Assembly (NCBI RefSeq): GCF_000260415.1
Contig: NZ_BACP01000064.1
Location: 1 to 51,062 of the forward strand
From: Liquorilactobacillus mali KCTC 3596 = DSM 20444
GTDB taxonomy: Bacteria > Bacillota > Bacilli > Lactobacillales > Lactobacillaceae
Length of the DNA stretch: 51,062 nt
Direction of reading: 5' to 3'
Positions within the stretch are counted from its first letter, which is position 1; each line of letters starts with the position of its first letter. Positions 23,913 through 33,108 of this stretch are shown piece by piece. Both the position numbers and the translations under genes were made by a program. Below the pieces are notes generated by a model, which did no database searches, was not told the DNA's origin, and saw only the letters and a list, made by a program, of their open reading frames with translations.

Positions 23913-25307
23913 GTGATTAAAATTAAACATAAAGTAGTGTTAGCTGTTGCAGGAGCTGCAATTTTTTTGATTGCAGCAATCGTTGGCGGTTACACGTATT
24001 ATCGTTCAACTCATTTCAATAAGAATGTACAAATAAATGGTGTTTCGGTTGGTGGTTTGAGCGAGAAAAGTGCACTTGCACATTTGAAGTCAGAAAAGAT
24101 AAACAACGATGTTTATTTGAATGGGAAGCTGTTTCTTAAGGGGAAGAAAACAAATTCTGGATTTACCCAAAAAGATTTGAGTAAGGTTAAAGAGTTACTT
24201 AAGAAGCAGTGGTCTTTTTTTCCGCGGTCTAAGAAAATAAGCTACCAAATAACACCATCAAATGTGAGTGATTATAGAAACAAAGTCATTAAGCCAAAGC
24301 TGAAGCAATTATTGAACAGTAAAAATAGTAAATTGACTGCCGCAGTTGATTCACACGCAGTTTTGCAATATGGTAAGATTTCGTATACTGTTTCCAAAAA
24401 GGGGAACCAGTATGATGTTGCTAAGATTTTGGCAGCGTATGAGAAGCAAAAAAATCAACCTACTACGAATATAAAGAAGTATATTATCCAACCGGTGACA
24501 AGTTTAAGTAGCCAAGTACAAAAGCAAAAAGCAAAGCTAGAGACGCTGGCCAAGCGAACAGTTGTGTATAAGGTACAACAAACAAGTTATACTTTGTCAG
24601 GCAAGAATGTAATTAGTCAGGCGACATATATCGGCGGAAAATATCAAATTGCACAAGATGGAATACTAAATGAAGTCAAGAATATTAATAGCAAACAAGC
24701 AACGCTACAAAAGGGAATATCATTCAAGACTCATGCCGGAAATGTTGTGAATGTCCCAGGTGGAACTTATGGGTGGGCACTAAAGGGTAGTGATTCGTAT
24801 GAAACAATCAGTAATGCTTTTATTAACAATTCAGGTGAGGTAGATGCAGCTTCTGATATATACGGTGTTGGTTATCTGACGTATGGAACTGGCTATGATA
24901 ATTCGGCAAATGATGGTATTGGTACAACTTATGCAGAAGTATCAATTCAAGATCAGAGAGCATGGTTTTATATAAATGGCAAAGAAGTCTATACAACCAA
25001 TATTGTAACGGGTAAACATAGTACGAATGAAGATACTCCGACAGGCGTTTGGTATATAATGTATAAACAGTCTCCAGCCACGCTAGAAGGTAGTGAAGCC
25101 GGAAATGCAAATTATTCTGTAAAAGTTAATTACTGGGCCCAATTTACAAGCAGCGGGTGTGGTTTCCATGATGCAAGCTGGAGAACGGATTGGTCAAGTA
25201 CGGCGTATCTGAATAATGGCTCCGGTGGATGTGCTAATACACCAAGTGCCAATATGAAGAGTGTATACGACAGTCTTTCACAAAAAGAAGCAGTGGTTGT
25301 TTATTAA
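23913..25307 (+). CDS. L,D-transpeptidase (YkuD) with PG-binding domain
   Basis: Exported or membrane-anchored enzyme of 464 residues that makes 3-3 or other cross-links in peptidoglycan. An N-terminal membrane anchor (about residues 6-28) is followed by a putative peptidoglycan-binding domain region (NVQINGVSVGGLSEKSAL) and long Lys-rich linker sequence. The C-terminal YkuD domain begins at TYAEVSIQDQRAWFYING; catalytic residues are the His of SGCGFHDA and the Cys of SGGCANTP. The only canonical start is a GTG lying inside the ribosome site (GAGGTGAT at 23910); an ATT codon at 23922 is at ideal spacing. Both give nearly the same protein. Confidence 0.88.
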   Translation: MIKIKHKVVLAVAGAAIFLIAAIVGGYTYYRSTHFNKNVQINGVSVGGLSEKSALAHLKSEKINNDVYLNGKLFLKGKKTNSGFTQKDLSKVKELLKKQWSFFPRSKKISYQITPSNVSDYRNKVIKPKLKQLLNSKNSKLTAAVDSHAVLQYGKISYTVSKKGNQYDVAKILAAYEKQKNQPTTNIKKYIIQPVTSLSSQVQKQKAKLETLAKRTVVYKVQQTSYTLSGKNVISQATYIGGKYQIAQDGILNEVKNINSKQATLQKGISFKTHAGNVVNVPGGTYGWALKGSDSYETISNAFINNSGEVDAASDIYGVGYLTYGTGYDNSANDGIGTTYAEVSIQDQRAWFYINGKEVYTTNIVTGKHSTNEDTPTGVWYIMYKQSPATLEGSEAGNANYSVKVNYWAQFTSSGCGFHDASWRTDWSSTAYLNNGSGGCANTPSANMKSVYDSLSQKEAVVVY

Positions 25308-25349
25308 TCTACTTTAGTTATTTTGCATATTATGTTATTATTTAGCTAT

Positions 25350-25714
25350 GGGGATGTTTTGGATTCGACAGGTATAGGTCGAGCTTGGACTGCGTTTCGT
25401 AGTTGCGTGACGTAAAGACGCTCAGTTAAATATAACTGCAAAAAATAATAACAATTCTTACGCTTTAGCTGCCTAAGCGCGCTCTAGTGTAGATCTGCCC
25501 GATATCGTCCATGTATCGGTCGCAGGTCCTAAATTAAGTGGACTTACGCTGAACGCTCCCATCTGAAGCTGACAGAAGAGATTAATCAGGTTAGTCATTA
25601 ATGTTAGCCTTGTCGTATGGCGCGATTAATGGTGAATTTTAAATGATATGACTATGAACGTAGATGTTTAGGTGACGATATGCTTGGACGCGGGTTCGAT
25701 CCCCGCCATCTCCA
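25350..25714 (+). ncRNA. ssrA: Transfer-messenger RNA (tmRNA)
   Basis: Rescues stalled ribosomes with trans-translation. The 5' end GGGGATGTTTTGGATTCGAC and the 3' end with GGTTCGATCC and CATCTCC form the tRNA-Ala-like half; GGGGATG pairs with CATCTCC. The tag frame at 25438-25476 encodes AKNNNNSYALAA and stops with TAA, a lactobacillus-like tag. The CCA end is not encoded; the discriminator A is 25714. It follows the L,D-transpeptidase gene by 42 bases. Confidence 0.97.
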
Positions 25715-25725
25715 TATGAATTGAG

Positions 25726-25763
25726 GGTTGTTGAATTATCAAAGAAATTCAACAGCCTTTTTT
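25726..25763 (+). terminator. ssrA terminator
   Basis: GGTTGTTGAATT (25726-25737) pairs with AATTCAACAGCC (25746-25757) over 12 positions with a single mismatch or wobble, followed by six T residues. Confidence 0.9.
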
Positions 25764-25899
25764 GCTATAAAAAATCTAGTTTTTTTATTTCTTTTCAGAA
25801 ATTTCAAACAAATGCAACATTTTTAGTATAGGATAATTTGATAGTAGTATTTTTAACTTTTCGGGGTATAAAGTGTGTAAAAAAGGATGGGTGGATAAC

Positions 25900-26625
25900 T
25901 TGAAATTATTAATGATTGAAGATAACAAATCTGTTTCAGAAATGATGGCAATGTTTTTTAAAAAAGAAAATTGGCATGTTGAATATGCCTATGATGGACT
26001 TGAAGCATTATCTAAATTTAAGGAGAGTCCGACAAGTTGGGATATGATTACTCTCGATCTAAATCTCCCAGGGATGGACGGAATTCAAGTTAACAATGAG
26101 ATTAGAGCTATCTCCACAACGGTTCCTATTATTATTTTGACTGCTCGTGATTCAGAAAGTGATCAAGTACTAGGGCTTGAGATGGGGGCAGATGATTATG
26201 TTGTTAAACCGTTTAGTCCAATAACTTTGATTGCAAGAATAAAGGCGTTGCACAGAAGAGCTGGGCTAGCCAATAGTAGTACTGCTTCTGTTGAACAAGA
26301 GGACATTGATTCATTTGATGTAATAACGGATCATTTTAAGCTGAGTACAAAAACCAGAGAAGCGTATCTCTACGGTAATATGATTAAAGATCTTACTCCC
26401 AAGGAATTTGATCTTTTAAAGACATTATCACAAAAGCCAAGACAGGTCTTTTCGAGAGATCAGTTATTGCAGTTGGTTTGGCATTATGAATTTTACGGAG
26501 ATGAGAGAACAGTTGATGCACATATCAAAAAACTGAGACAAAAAATTGAGAAAGTTGGGCCACAGGTAATTCAGACAGTTTGGGGGGTAGGATATAAATT
26601 TGACGACCTTGAGGTGAAAGAATAA
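25900..26625 (+). CDS. OmpR/PhoB-family response regulator
   Basis: Two-component transcription regulator of about 241 residues. The receiver domain has the acidic pocket (IEDN), the phosphoacceptor Asp in ITLDLNLPGMDG, the Thr in IILTARDS and the Lys in DDYVVKPFSP. The C-terminal winged helix shows the typical LTPKEFDLL, VFSRDQLLQLVW and DERTVDAHIKKLRQKI. The TTG at 25900 is chosen because GGGTGG lies five bases upstream; a longer in-frame start at 25873 has no ribosome site. It overlaps the kinase start by one base (TAATG). Stimulus and regulon are not evident. Confidence 0.93.
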   Translation: MKLLMIEDNKSVSEMMAMFFKKENWHVEYAYDGLEALSKFKESPTSWDMITLDLNLPGMDGIQVNNEIRAISTTVPIIILTARDSESDQVLGLEMGADDYVVKPFSPITLIARIKALHRRAGLANSSTASVEQEDIDSFDVITDHFKLSTKTREAYLYGNMIKDLTPKEFDLLKTLSQKPRQVFSRDQLLQLVWHYEFYGDERTVDAHIKKLRQKIEKVGPQVIQTVWGVGYKFDDLEVKE

Positions 26626-28076
26626 TGAAGTTAATTTATCAGCAAATGCTTGCCTTCTTCATACTAATTATGACCCTTTTGCTGATTTTAGGCTTTTCTT
26701 TTTTCCACATAACGCGTGAAGTGATTTATGAAAATACGTGGCAACAATTGGAAGGATATGCTTATAGTCTAAAGAATCAGTCTATGATGATTCAAAACCA
26801 GGATGGCAAACAAGTTTTGACTTTAAATGTTGATAAGTTAAGAACTAGTGAAGTTTTATTGAGCAATCAACAAGTACATTTTACTATATATACTAGCCGA
26901 AACAATACTTTGTATCCCAAAACTGGATATAAGTCAGTGATTTCGGCTAAGGATTGGAAAAAGCTAAAAAAGGGTGAAATTTTAAGAAGAAAAAGTGACT
27001 TAGGTTGGCGCGGATCAAATAAACAAAATGTACAGAATCAACAAAGAATGACCGATATTTTAGCACCATGTTTTGATAGTTCTGGTAAGCTAGTAGCTGT
27101 TATTTCTGTAGGAGCTAAGGTCTCTAGTATCCAGGAATCATTTACAAGAATTCAGAAGAATCTTTTGTATGTATTACTTGTCTCAGCGCTTTTAGGAATT
27201 CTCATTAGTTATTTCTTGGCCCATTATACAACGAAAAGAATCGGTAAATTACGAAAAGCAACAAGAGCTGTTGCAAATGGAAACTTTGATGTTAGAGTAA
27301 TTGACAACAAACGTGATGAGCTCGACGATTTGGCTAAGGACTTCAATAAGATGACAGTCTCCTTGAAAAAATCTAAGGAGGAGATAAGGCTGCAGGAACA
27401 AAGAAGAAGACAGTTTATGGCAGATGCTGCTCATGAGATGAGAACACCACTAACAACCATTAATGGACTCTTAGAAGGGCTTGTCTATGATGCTATTCCT
27501 GAAGAAGATAAGGATAATAGTATTAAGCTAATGCGAAATGAGACGAAGCGCTTGATTAGGCTTGTTAATGATAACCTTGATTATGAGAAAATTAGAAGCG
27601 GACAAATTGATTTGAGACAGTCAATCTTTAATGGTATGGATGTATTGAAGAATGTACAGGAACAGTTGCGTAAAAAGGCTGGTAATTCGGGAGATACAAT
27701 CGAAGTTACTGGACCAGCAAAATTAGAAGTTTATGCTGATTATGATAGATTCGTACAGATAGTTTTCAATATTACGCAAAATGCAATCCAATTTACTGAA
27801 GATGGAACAATTACTATTTCTGCCGAGCGTGGACATAGATGCAGTATCTTTAGAATTTCTGATGATGGAATTGGAATGTCAAAAGAACAATTAAAAAATA
27901 TCTGGGAAAGATATTATAAGGCTGATCCTTCACGTAAGAATACTAAATATGGTGAATCAGGTTTAGGCTTGTCTATCGTTCAGCAATTGATGGAGATGCA
28001 TAAAGGTAAGGTAGAAGTAACCAGTAAAATAGGGATTGGAACTACATTTACTCTCATATTTCCCGATAAAAGATAG
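26625..28076 (+). CDS. Sensor histidine kinase
   Basis: Membrane kinase of 483 residues, partner of the preceding regulator. Order of parts: membrane helix (about 8-28), extracytoplasmic sensor domain (about 30-180), second helix (about 183-203), HAMP, HisKA with the phosphorylated His in AAHEMRTPLTT (about residue 270), and HATPase with the N box (NITQNAIQF), G1 (SDDGIGMS) and G2 (GESGLGLSIV). The domain set is complete. The sensor domain resembles no ligand-binding fold I can name. The two genes form an operon ended by the hairpin of repeat copy D. Confidence 0.93.
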   Translation: MKLIYQQMLAFFILIMTLLLILGFSFFHITREVIYENTWQQLEGYAYSLKNQSMMIQNQDGKQVLTLNVDKLRTSEVLLSNQQVHFTIYTSRNNTLYPKTGYKSVISAKDWKKLKKGEILRRKSDLGWRGSNKQNVQNQQRMTDILAPCFDSSGKLVAVISVGAKVSSIQESFTRIQKNLLYVLLVSALLGILISYFLAHYTTKRIGKLRKATRAVANGNFDVRVIDNKRDELDDLAKDFNKMTVSLKKSKEEIRLQEQRRRQFMADAAHEMRTPLTTINGLLEGLVYDAIPEEDKDNSIKLMRNETKRLIRLVNDNLDYEKIRSGQIDLRQSIFNGMDVLKNVQEQLRKKAGNSGDTIEVTGPAKLEVYADYDRFVQIVFNITQNAIQFTEDGTITISAERGHRCSIFRISDDGIGMSKEQLKNIWERYYKADPSRKNTKYGESGLGLSIVQQLMEMHKGKVEVTSKIGIGTTFTLIFPDKR

Positions 28077-28151
28077 AGATTAACTGGAAGTGGAGGATAT
28101 GAGGTCCAATACGAAGAGTGATTAGATGAATTGTTATATAAGTTTCTAAAC

Positions 28152-28199
28152 AAATAAAGGAGCCAGCTCAAAATTAAACTTGAGCTGACTCTTTTATTT
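28152..28199. terminator. 20-bp terminator hairpin of copy D
   Basis: Arms 28152-28171 and 28180-28199 pair over 20 positions with one mismatch and an eight-base loop, with A/T-rich outer ends. It can stop both the kinase operon and the convergent sulfatase gene. Confidence 0.88.
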
Positions 28200-28260
28200 A
28201 TTCTTTATAAATATGTTTCATAAGTCAAAATTATTCATCGCAAAGTATTCGCTATGTTTG
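28152..28260 (+). repeat. Intergenic hairpin-plus-body repeat, copy D
   Basis: After the hairpin come TATAAATATGTTTCATAAGT and CAAAATTATTCATCGC, then GTATTCGCTATG. The first block matches copy E, and the last matches copy A. It lies between convergent genes. Confidence 0.7.
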
Positions 28261-28342
28261 TAATTTGGCATTAATATTAGTATTTAAATTTTATCGAATC
28301 ATGTTGGTGTAACTAAAACATAGAAGGAGAACATTTTTATTG

Positions 28343-30511
28343 TTAATCGCCAGACGAACTAGAACTTTCACTAATAGAGGAGGAGTTTTTTGTGGATGCT
28401 ACAGCACTTGAAACATTTTTTGCGTTATCATCTGTTGTTTTAAGTTCGGGTGCATCAGAAACATAATCAGAAATGGTTGTTTTATTTCCATTCTTACTCC
28501 ATAAGCTAGTAGATTTCTTACCAAGGATTTTTTGGATTTTTGAAATTTCACCAAAATCGTCCTTATAATTGTAGTTTTTGGGATTAACGGGTGTAAAACC
28601 TTTTGGAACATAGAAACGTAGTAGATTCTTGTTATTCAATGTATCTGACAGCGTCAATTCGGTATTAACCTTTGCGCTTTCTTTCTTGATCTTAGCAGCT
28701 AGACTTGCTGAAGGATGTGTTATCTGAAGACCGGTGCTATTATCGTATATATTACCATTAACTACAGAATACTTAGGTGTTGTAAAGTTTTCATTTCGGA
28801 AAGCAACCACCTGATCATGTTCACTAGAAAAAAGGTCCGTCCCGAATTGAATATATCTCTTAGAGCTGATCCCCAGTAGATGAAGCAATGTTGGCAAGAC
28901 ATCAATTTCTCCGCCATATTGTGTTTGTACACCACCATTTTGAGTTCCTGGCAAATGAATCATAAACGGCACGCGTTGCATTTGAAGGTTATCATTGTCG
29001 GTCCAAGTGGATGATGATTTACCCAGCAACGATGCTAATTTCAGATTACGTGAGTTAGATATACCATAGTGATCACCATATATGATAATCATTGAGTTAT
29101 CATATAGTCCACTTTTCTTCAAATAATCAAAGAATTCCTTAACAGCCTGGTCTAGATAATGAGCAGTTACAAAATAGTTGTCAACGGAAGTATCACCTGT
29201 ATCGGCTGCTTTGAAACTTGTATTTTGACTATCTAATTCATATGGAAAATGATTAGAAACAGTAATAAATTTGGCATAGAAGGGCTGTTGAAGTCTTTCT
29301 AAATACTTAACAGAATCGTGGAAAAGTAATTTGTCCTTTAAACCATATTCCGTGAGGTTATTAGCATTTGTATTAAAATAGCTTGCATCGAAGAAATTTT
29401 GATATCCTAAGTTTTTGTACACATTACTGCGATTCCAGAAAGAACCCTTATTCCCATGGAAAACAGCACTTGAATAACCTGCTCTTTGATTCAAGATTGC
29501 TGGGGCTCCTTCAAAAGTATTGTCGGTTCCAAGTGATGAAAAAAGTGACCCTTGAGACAATCCATATGTGCTAGTCTCAAGCATATTTTCGGCATCTGAA
29601 GTCTTTCCTTGTCCCACTTGGTTAAAGAAATTGGAGAAGCTGTAAGTAGATTTACTATTGTAAATACTATTTAAAAAAGGTGTAACTTCTTTTCCATTCA
29701 AACGAAAGTTAATTAGGAATTGTTCAAAGCTCTCTAAATGGATAACGATAACATTGCGTCCCTTAGCAATGCCAAACATACTAGAATTTGCTTTCGCATA
29801 ATGCTTTTTTGTAAATTTCAGAATGCTATTTAAATCTGAACTTGTTGCCTCATTGCGAACCTGATTATTCTTGGCAGTTTTTAAACCGTCATACAGCGTA
29901 AAGGTATCAATTCCTAAATATTTGACCAAGTAATTACGGTCAAAAGCTCTAGTCAGTAGCTGAGGGCGACCTATTTCGCCAAGCGTAATATTAAAAACAA
30001 GAAAGAAAAGGGCAAATGACGTTATAGCAGCCGCATGCTTTGTTGGAATAGGGTGACGGTCAAATTTAATAAACCGAGTAGCAAAACCAAGAATAATCAA
30101 AATAATATCGATAAATATAATGATGTCTTGTGGTTTTAATAATGCAAAAGAGCTAGTTGTTAATCCTTCTGAGACAGAAGAGTAACCAAAAATAACGTTA
30201 ATAGTCATAAAATCAGTAAATTCACGATAATAAATGACATTAAATAACAGTAATGCTGAGTTTGCAATGTATATTAGAAAAAGTGTCAAATAGGCTGGAG
30301 TTGTGCGCTTTATATATAAAGCGCAGCCAAAAAATAAGACAGTTGTTGCTATAGGATTAATTAAAAGAACTGCATATTGATAAATTCCAGTAACTCCAAG
30401 CTGAAAGTCAATTAAATATACAGCAATCGTTTTTAGCCAAAAAAGAAAGACTAATAAGAGAAAAAAGCCGAAACGCGAGCTTAAACTCTTTTTTAGTTTT
30501 GATAAATACAC
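28343..30511 (-). CDS. LTA synthase-type sulfatase (LtaS family)
   Basis: Membrane glycerol-phosphate transferase of the lipoteichoic acid synthase family, 722 residues. Five membrane helices (to about residue 200) are followed by an extracellular sulfatase fold. The metal/catalytic set is visible: VIHLESFEQF (Glu), GQGKTSDAE (catalytic Thr) and IIYGDHYG (Asp-His). The C-terminus is a Ser/Thr-rich tail (VSSAVASTKNSSSISESS) beyond the usual family end. The start is a GTG with AAAGGA about 13 bases upstream, longer than usual. Polymerase versus primase activity cannot be decided from sequence. Confidence 0.92.
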   Translation of the reverse strand: MYLSKLKKSLSSRFGFFLLLVFLFWLKTIAVYLIDFQLGVTGIYQYAVLLINPIATTVLFFGCALYIKRTTPAYLTLFLIYIANSALLLFNVIYYREFTDFMTINVIFGYSSVSEGLTTSSFALLKPQDIIIFIDIILIILGFATRFIKFDRHPIPTKHAAAITSFALFFLVFNITLGEIGRPQLLTRAFDRNYLVKYLGIDTFTLYDGLKTAKNNQVRNEATSSDLNSILKFTKKHYAKANSSMFGIAKGRNVIVIHLESFEQFLINFRLNGKEVTPFLNSIYNSKSTYSFSNFFNQVGQGKTSDAENMLETSTYGLSQGSLFSSLGTDNTFEGAPAILNQRAGYSSAVFHGNKGSFWNRSNVYKNLGYQNFFDASYFNTNANNLTEYGLKDKLLFHDSVKYLERLQQPFYAKFITVSNHFPYELDSQNTSFKAADTGDTSVDNYFVTAHYLDQAVKEFFDYLKKSGLYDNSMIIIYGDHYGISNSRNLKLASLLGKSSSTWTDNDNLQMQRVPFMIHLPGTQNGGVQTQYGGEIDVLPTLLHLLGISSKRYIQFGTDLFSSEHDQVVAFRNENFTTPKYSVVNGNIYDNSTGLQITHPSASLAAKIKKESAKVNTELTLSDTLNNKNLLRFYVPKGFTPVNPKNYNYKDDFGEISKIQKILGKKSTSLWSKNGNKTTISDYVSDAPELKTTDDNAKNVSSAVASTKNSSSISESSSSSGD

Positions 30512-30725
30512 GAGGGTAGAACCGTCCTTTCCGAAAAGTTCACTGAATGACTTATTCTAAAACAAAAAATTAAATTAAGTCAATTTACGATGGCAATAAT
30601 TATAAAAGATTTAGTAACTAAATAAGAATTTGAATTAATTGGCTGATAAAAGTAAATTAATCAGAGTTTTTTATTAGAAAGTCTGTTATGATTAACAGTG
30701 AATATATATTATAGGAGATTTTTAT

Positions 30726-31913
30726 TTGAAAACAATTGAAATTACAAAAGAAGCTGCAAGAAAATACAAAGATGGTTTTCCAAAATTAAGTGTGAGAGAT
30801 TTCGTAAAGAACGGCTATGAGGAAGATGGTTCCTTAATTAAGCTGGTTATGGATAAGAAATTTGTTGCATATGCCTACGCTGCAAAGCAAAGAAACTCAG
30901 ATGGTTGGATTCTTTCTTTAAATGAACAGCAGTACATTAATGTTGATTTTTATAGAAAACTATTTACAATGGCACAGGTCAAACGTACGAAATTTTATTA
31001 TGATGAGGAAACTAATGCTTTTCGCTTCTTTAACGGGAGTGGGGATGGCATCGGTGGTCTGAATATTGATTATTTTGATGGATTCTATGTCTTCACTTTT
31101 GAGAATCGGGGAATTTATTATCACCGTGAAACGCTTTATGAGGCCTTTGGCATAGCTATTAATGACGCAAAAGGTGTATACGAAAAGCTGCAGTTTAACG
31201 TTCAAAACGATGGCTTGAAGAGAAGACATGTACAAGGTGACAAAGCTGCTGATGCGTTGGAGGTCAAACAAAATGGAATAAGTTTTGCTGTACATCTAAA
31301 TAGTGGTGACTTTGACTTTAATTTTGAAGAACGCAATTTGCTACTAGGTCTAAAGGAAAAATATGCTTCTCAAAAAATTGTTTTGAGTTGTTTTAGCAAG
31401 AATGGTGCTGTTGCCGTTGCCGCTAAGGTTGGTGGTGCATTCAAGACGGTCAGCATTGATTTGAGTTCGAAAAACATTTCGAAGGCAAAAGAAAATTTTG
31501 AGTTGAACAATATAGATGCTGAGAAACAGGAAATACGTGCAATGGATATTACAAGCTATCTGAATTATGCACATAAGCATCATATTATGTTTGACGTGGT
31601 GGTATTAGATCCGCCAGTTTTTGTTCGTGGAAAGAAAAATTCTTTTTCTTTGAATAAAGATTATTTTGACTTAATTCAGCTGGCACTACAAAGTGTTCAA
31701 GATGGTGGCACAATGATTCTAACTGCCAACTCAGCAAGCATTTCAATGAAGAAATTTAAACAATTAGTTGCGGATGTATTTACTAATGCTGATTTTCATT
31801 ATGAGGTCGAAGAGACTTTCCGGGCAGGCGAAGACTTTGCAGTCAATAAGTCTTTTGCAAAGGGAGATACATTTAAGGCAATTGTATTGAGTGTCTCTAA
31901 GGGTCGTGTATAA
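30726..31913 (+). CDS. RlmI-type rRNA (cytosine-C5) methyltransferase
   Basis: SAM-dependent RNA methyltransferase, 395 residues, related to RlmI (m5C in 23S rRNA). The N-terminal PUA domain (KLSVRDFVKNG to about residue 75) is followed by an EEHEL-like linker segment containing NGSGDGIGGLNIDYF. The Rossmann part shows the SAM region LSCFSKNGAVAVAA and the motif IV VLDPPVFVRGK. The usual catalytic Cys region is not certain by eye. The TTG start is supported by TAGGAG eight to nine bases upstream. It is monocistronic. Confidence 0.85.
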   Translation: MKTIEITKEAARKYKDGFPKLSVRDFVKNGYEEDGSLIKLVMDKKFVAYAYAAKQRNSDGWILSLNEQQYINVDFYRKLFTMAQVKRTKFYYDEETNAFRFFNGSGDGIGGLNIDYFDGFYVFTFENRGIYYHRETLYEAFGIAINDAKGVYEKLQFNVQNDGLKRRHVQGDKAADALEVKQNGISFAVHLNSGDFDFNFEERNLLLGLKEKYASQKIVLSCFSKNGAVAVAAKVGGAFKTVSIDLSSKNISKAKENFELNNIDAEKQEIRAMDITSYLNYAHKHHIMFDVVVLDPPVFVRGKKNSFSLNKDYFDLIQLALQSVQDGGTMILTANSASISMKKFKQLVADVFTNADFHYEVEETFRAGEDFAVNKSFAKGDTFKAIVLSVSKGRV

Positions 31914-32000
31914 ATTAATTTTATGAACTTGTAAAAAGCAGGTAAAAACTGATATAATGTAATGCCGCAGAGAGAAAAAGAGAAATGAGGTTTTTATATT

Positions 32001-32858
32001 ATGTTAATTGCCCTAATACCCGCAATTGCGTGGGGAAGTATCGGGTTAGTAAGTGGAAAGTTAGGTGGAAGTGCCAATCAACAAACCCTGGGAATGACTT
32101 GGGGTGCCTTGCTTTTCAGCATATTAACTACGATTGTTTTTTGGCATCATATAGTCTTAAATACAACTGTAGAAGTTTGGATTGTTGGTATAGTATCCGG
32201 TCTTTTTTGGAGTTTAGGTCAGAATCAGCAGTTTCATTCGATGAAGGCAATAGGTATTTCTAATACAGTTCCGCTTTCTACGGGCTTACAATTGGTTTTT
32301 AATGCACTTGCTGGAGTTGTTTTATTCAGAGAGTGGACAACTTCACATCAGATTTCACTTGGAACATTAGCACTTTTCATTCTTATTGTTGGTGCTACGC
32401 TGACATCATTGAAAGATAATAAAGCGGCAAAAGAGAATAAAGCAGATAATTGGTCTCTTGGGATAAAGGCACTGGCACTATCAACTTTAGGATATGTTGG
32501 ATATGCTGTAGTTGTTAAGTGGACAGGGGTAGATACTAAATCAATGGTATTACCACAAGCCTTAGGAATGGTTCTGGGTGCAAGTTTCTTTGCATTCGGT
32601 AAAGATGCTTTACGTAAAGAAACATATAAGAATGTGATTACGGGTCTTGTATGGGGAACAGGGAACTTCTTTATGTTTTTGGCAATTCCACTAGTTGGAC
32701 TTGCAATCAGCTACTCATTCTCGCAGATGGGGATAATAATTTCGACATTTGGAAGTATTTTACTATTGGGTGAGAAAAAGACCACAAAGGAATTGAGATT
32801 CATTACTTTTGGTTCGATCCTAATAATTATTGGCGGAATTCTGTTGTCCAATATCTAA
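32001..32858 (+). CDS. GRP-family sugar transporter (GlcU/RbsU type)
   Basis: Ten-helix drug/metabolite-superfamily protein of 285 residues that takes up glucose or ribose by proton symport. The N-terminus LIALIPAIAWGSIGLVSGKLGGS and the second half with FSQMGIIISTFGSILLLGEKKT are characteristic of GlcU/RbsU. Which sugar is carried cannot be decided. The start is 10 bases after TGAGG. It is followed by a near-perfect hairpin and precedes pgi, so a sugar role fits the context. Confidence 0.87.
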   Translation: MLIALIPAIAWGSIGLVSGKLGGSANQQTLGMTWGALLFSILTTIVFWHHIVLNTTVEVWIVGIVSGLFWSLGQNQQFHSMKAIGISNTVPLSTGLQLVFNALAGVVLFREWTTSHQISLGTLALFILIVGATLTSLKDNKAAKENKADNWSLGIKALALSTLGYVGYAVVVKWTGVDTKSMVLPQALGMVLGASFFAFGKDALRKETYKNVITGLVWGTGNFFMFLAIPLVGLAISYSFSQMGIIISTFGSILLLGEKKTTKELRFITFGSILIIIGGILLSNI

Positions 32859-32880
32859 TATATTATTTTATGAATTATCG

Positions 32881-32916
32881 AGGTTGCACTAAAGTTTAAA
32901 CTTTAGGCAGCCTTTT
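32881..32916 (+). terminator. Terminator after the sugar transporter gene
   Basis: A near-palindromic hairpin: AGGTTGC-A-CTAAAG, TTTAAA, CTTTAG-GCAGCCT, then four T residues. One bulge and one wobble interrupt the stem. Confidence 0.85.
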
Positions 32917-33063
32917 CATTTTATAGATATTTAACTGGATGTTTAAAATAAAATAAATTATAATATAAGTATATTATAAGTTGTTGTAAGTTGTTCATAA
33001 GTAACTTTAAGTATATTTGCTTGATTTTTCGTAAAAAAGACCCACAAACTGAGAATTATATTG

Positions 33064-33069
33064 TATAAT
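33064..33069 (+). promoter_or_regulatory. pgi -10 element
   Basis: A perfect TATAAT 40 bases before the pgi start. No good -35 is seen at the right distance. The 120 bases upstream are very AT-rich, with a direct repeat of AAGTTGTT (near 32978 and 32990). Confidence 0.45.
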
Positions 33070-33108
33070 GACATTGGAATAAAAAAGAATAAAAAGGAGA
33101 TACCCATA

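Noticed and set aside
25438-25476. Separate short peptide gene
   Set aside because: It is the tag-coding frame of tmRNA.
31985-32263. ATG-started frame overlapping the sugar transporter start
   Set aside because: The ATG lies in the ribosome site of the real gene; the product (Cys/Asn/Tyr rich) is unlike a protein and unrelated to the transporter.
32970-33010. AAGTTGTT direct repeats upstream of pgi as a regulatory array
   Set aside because: Only two imperfect copies in very AT-rich DNA; no spacing or symmetry typical of a binding site.
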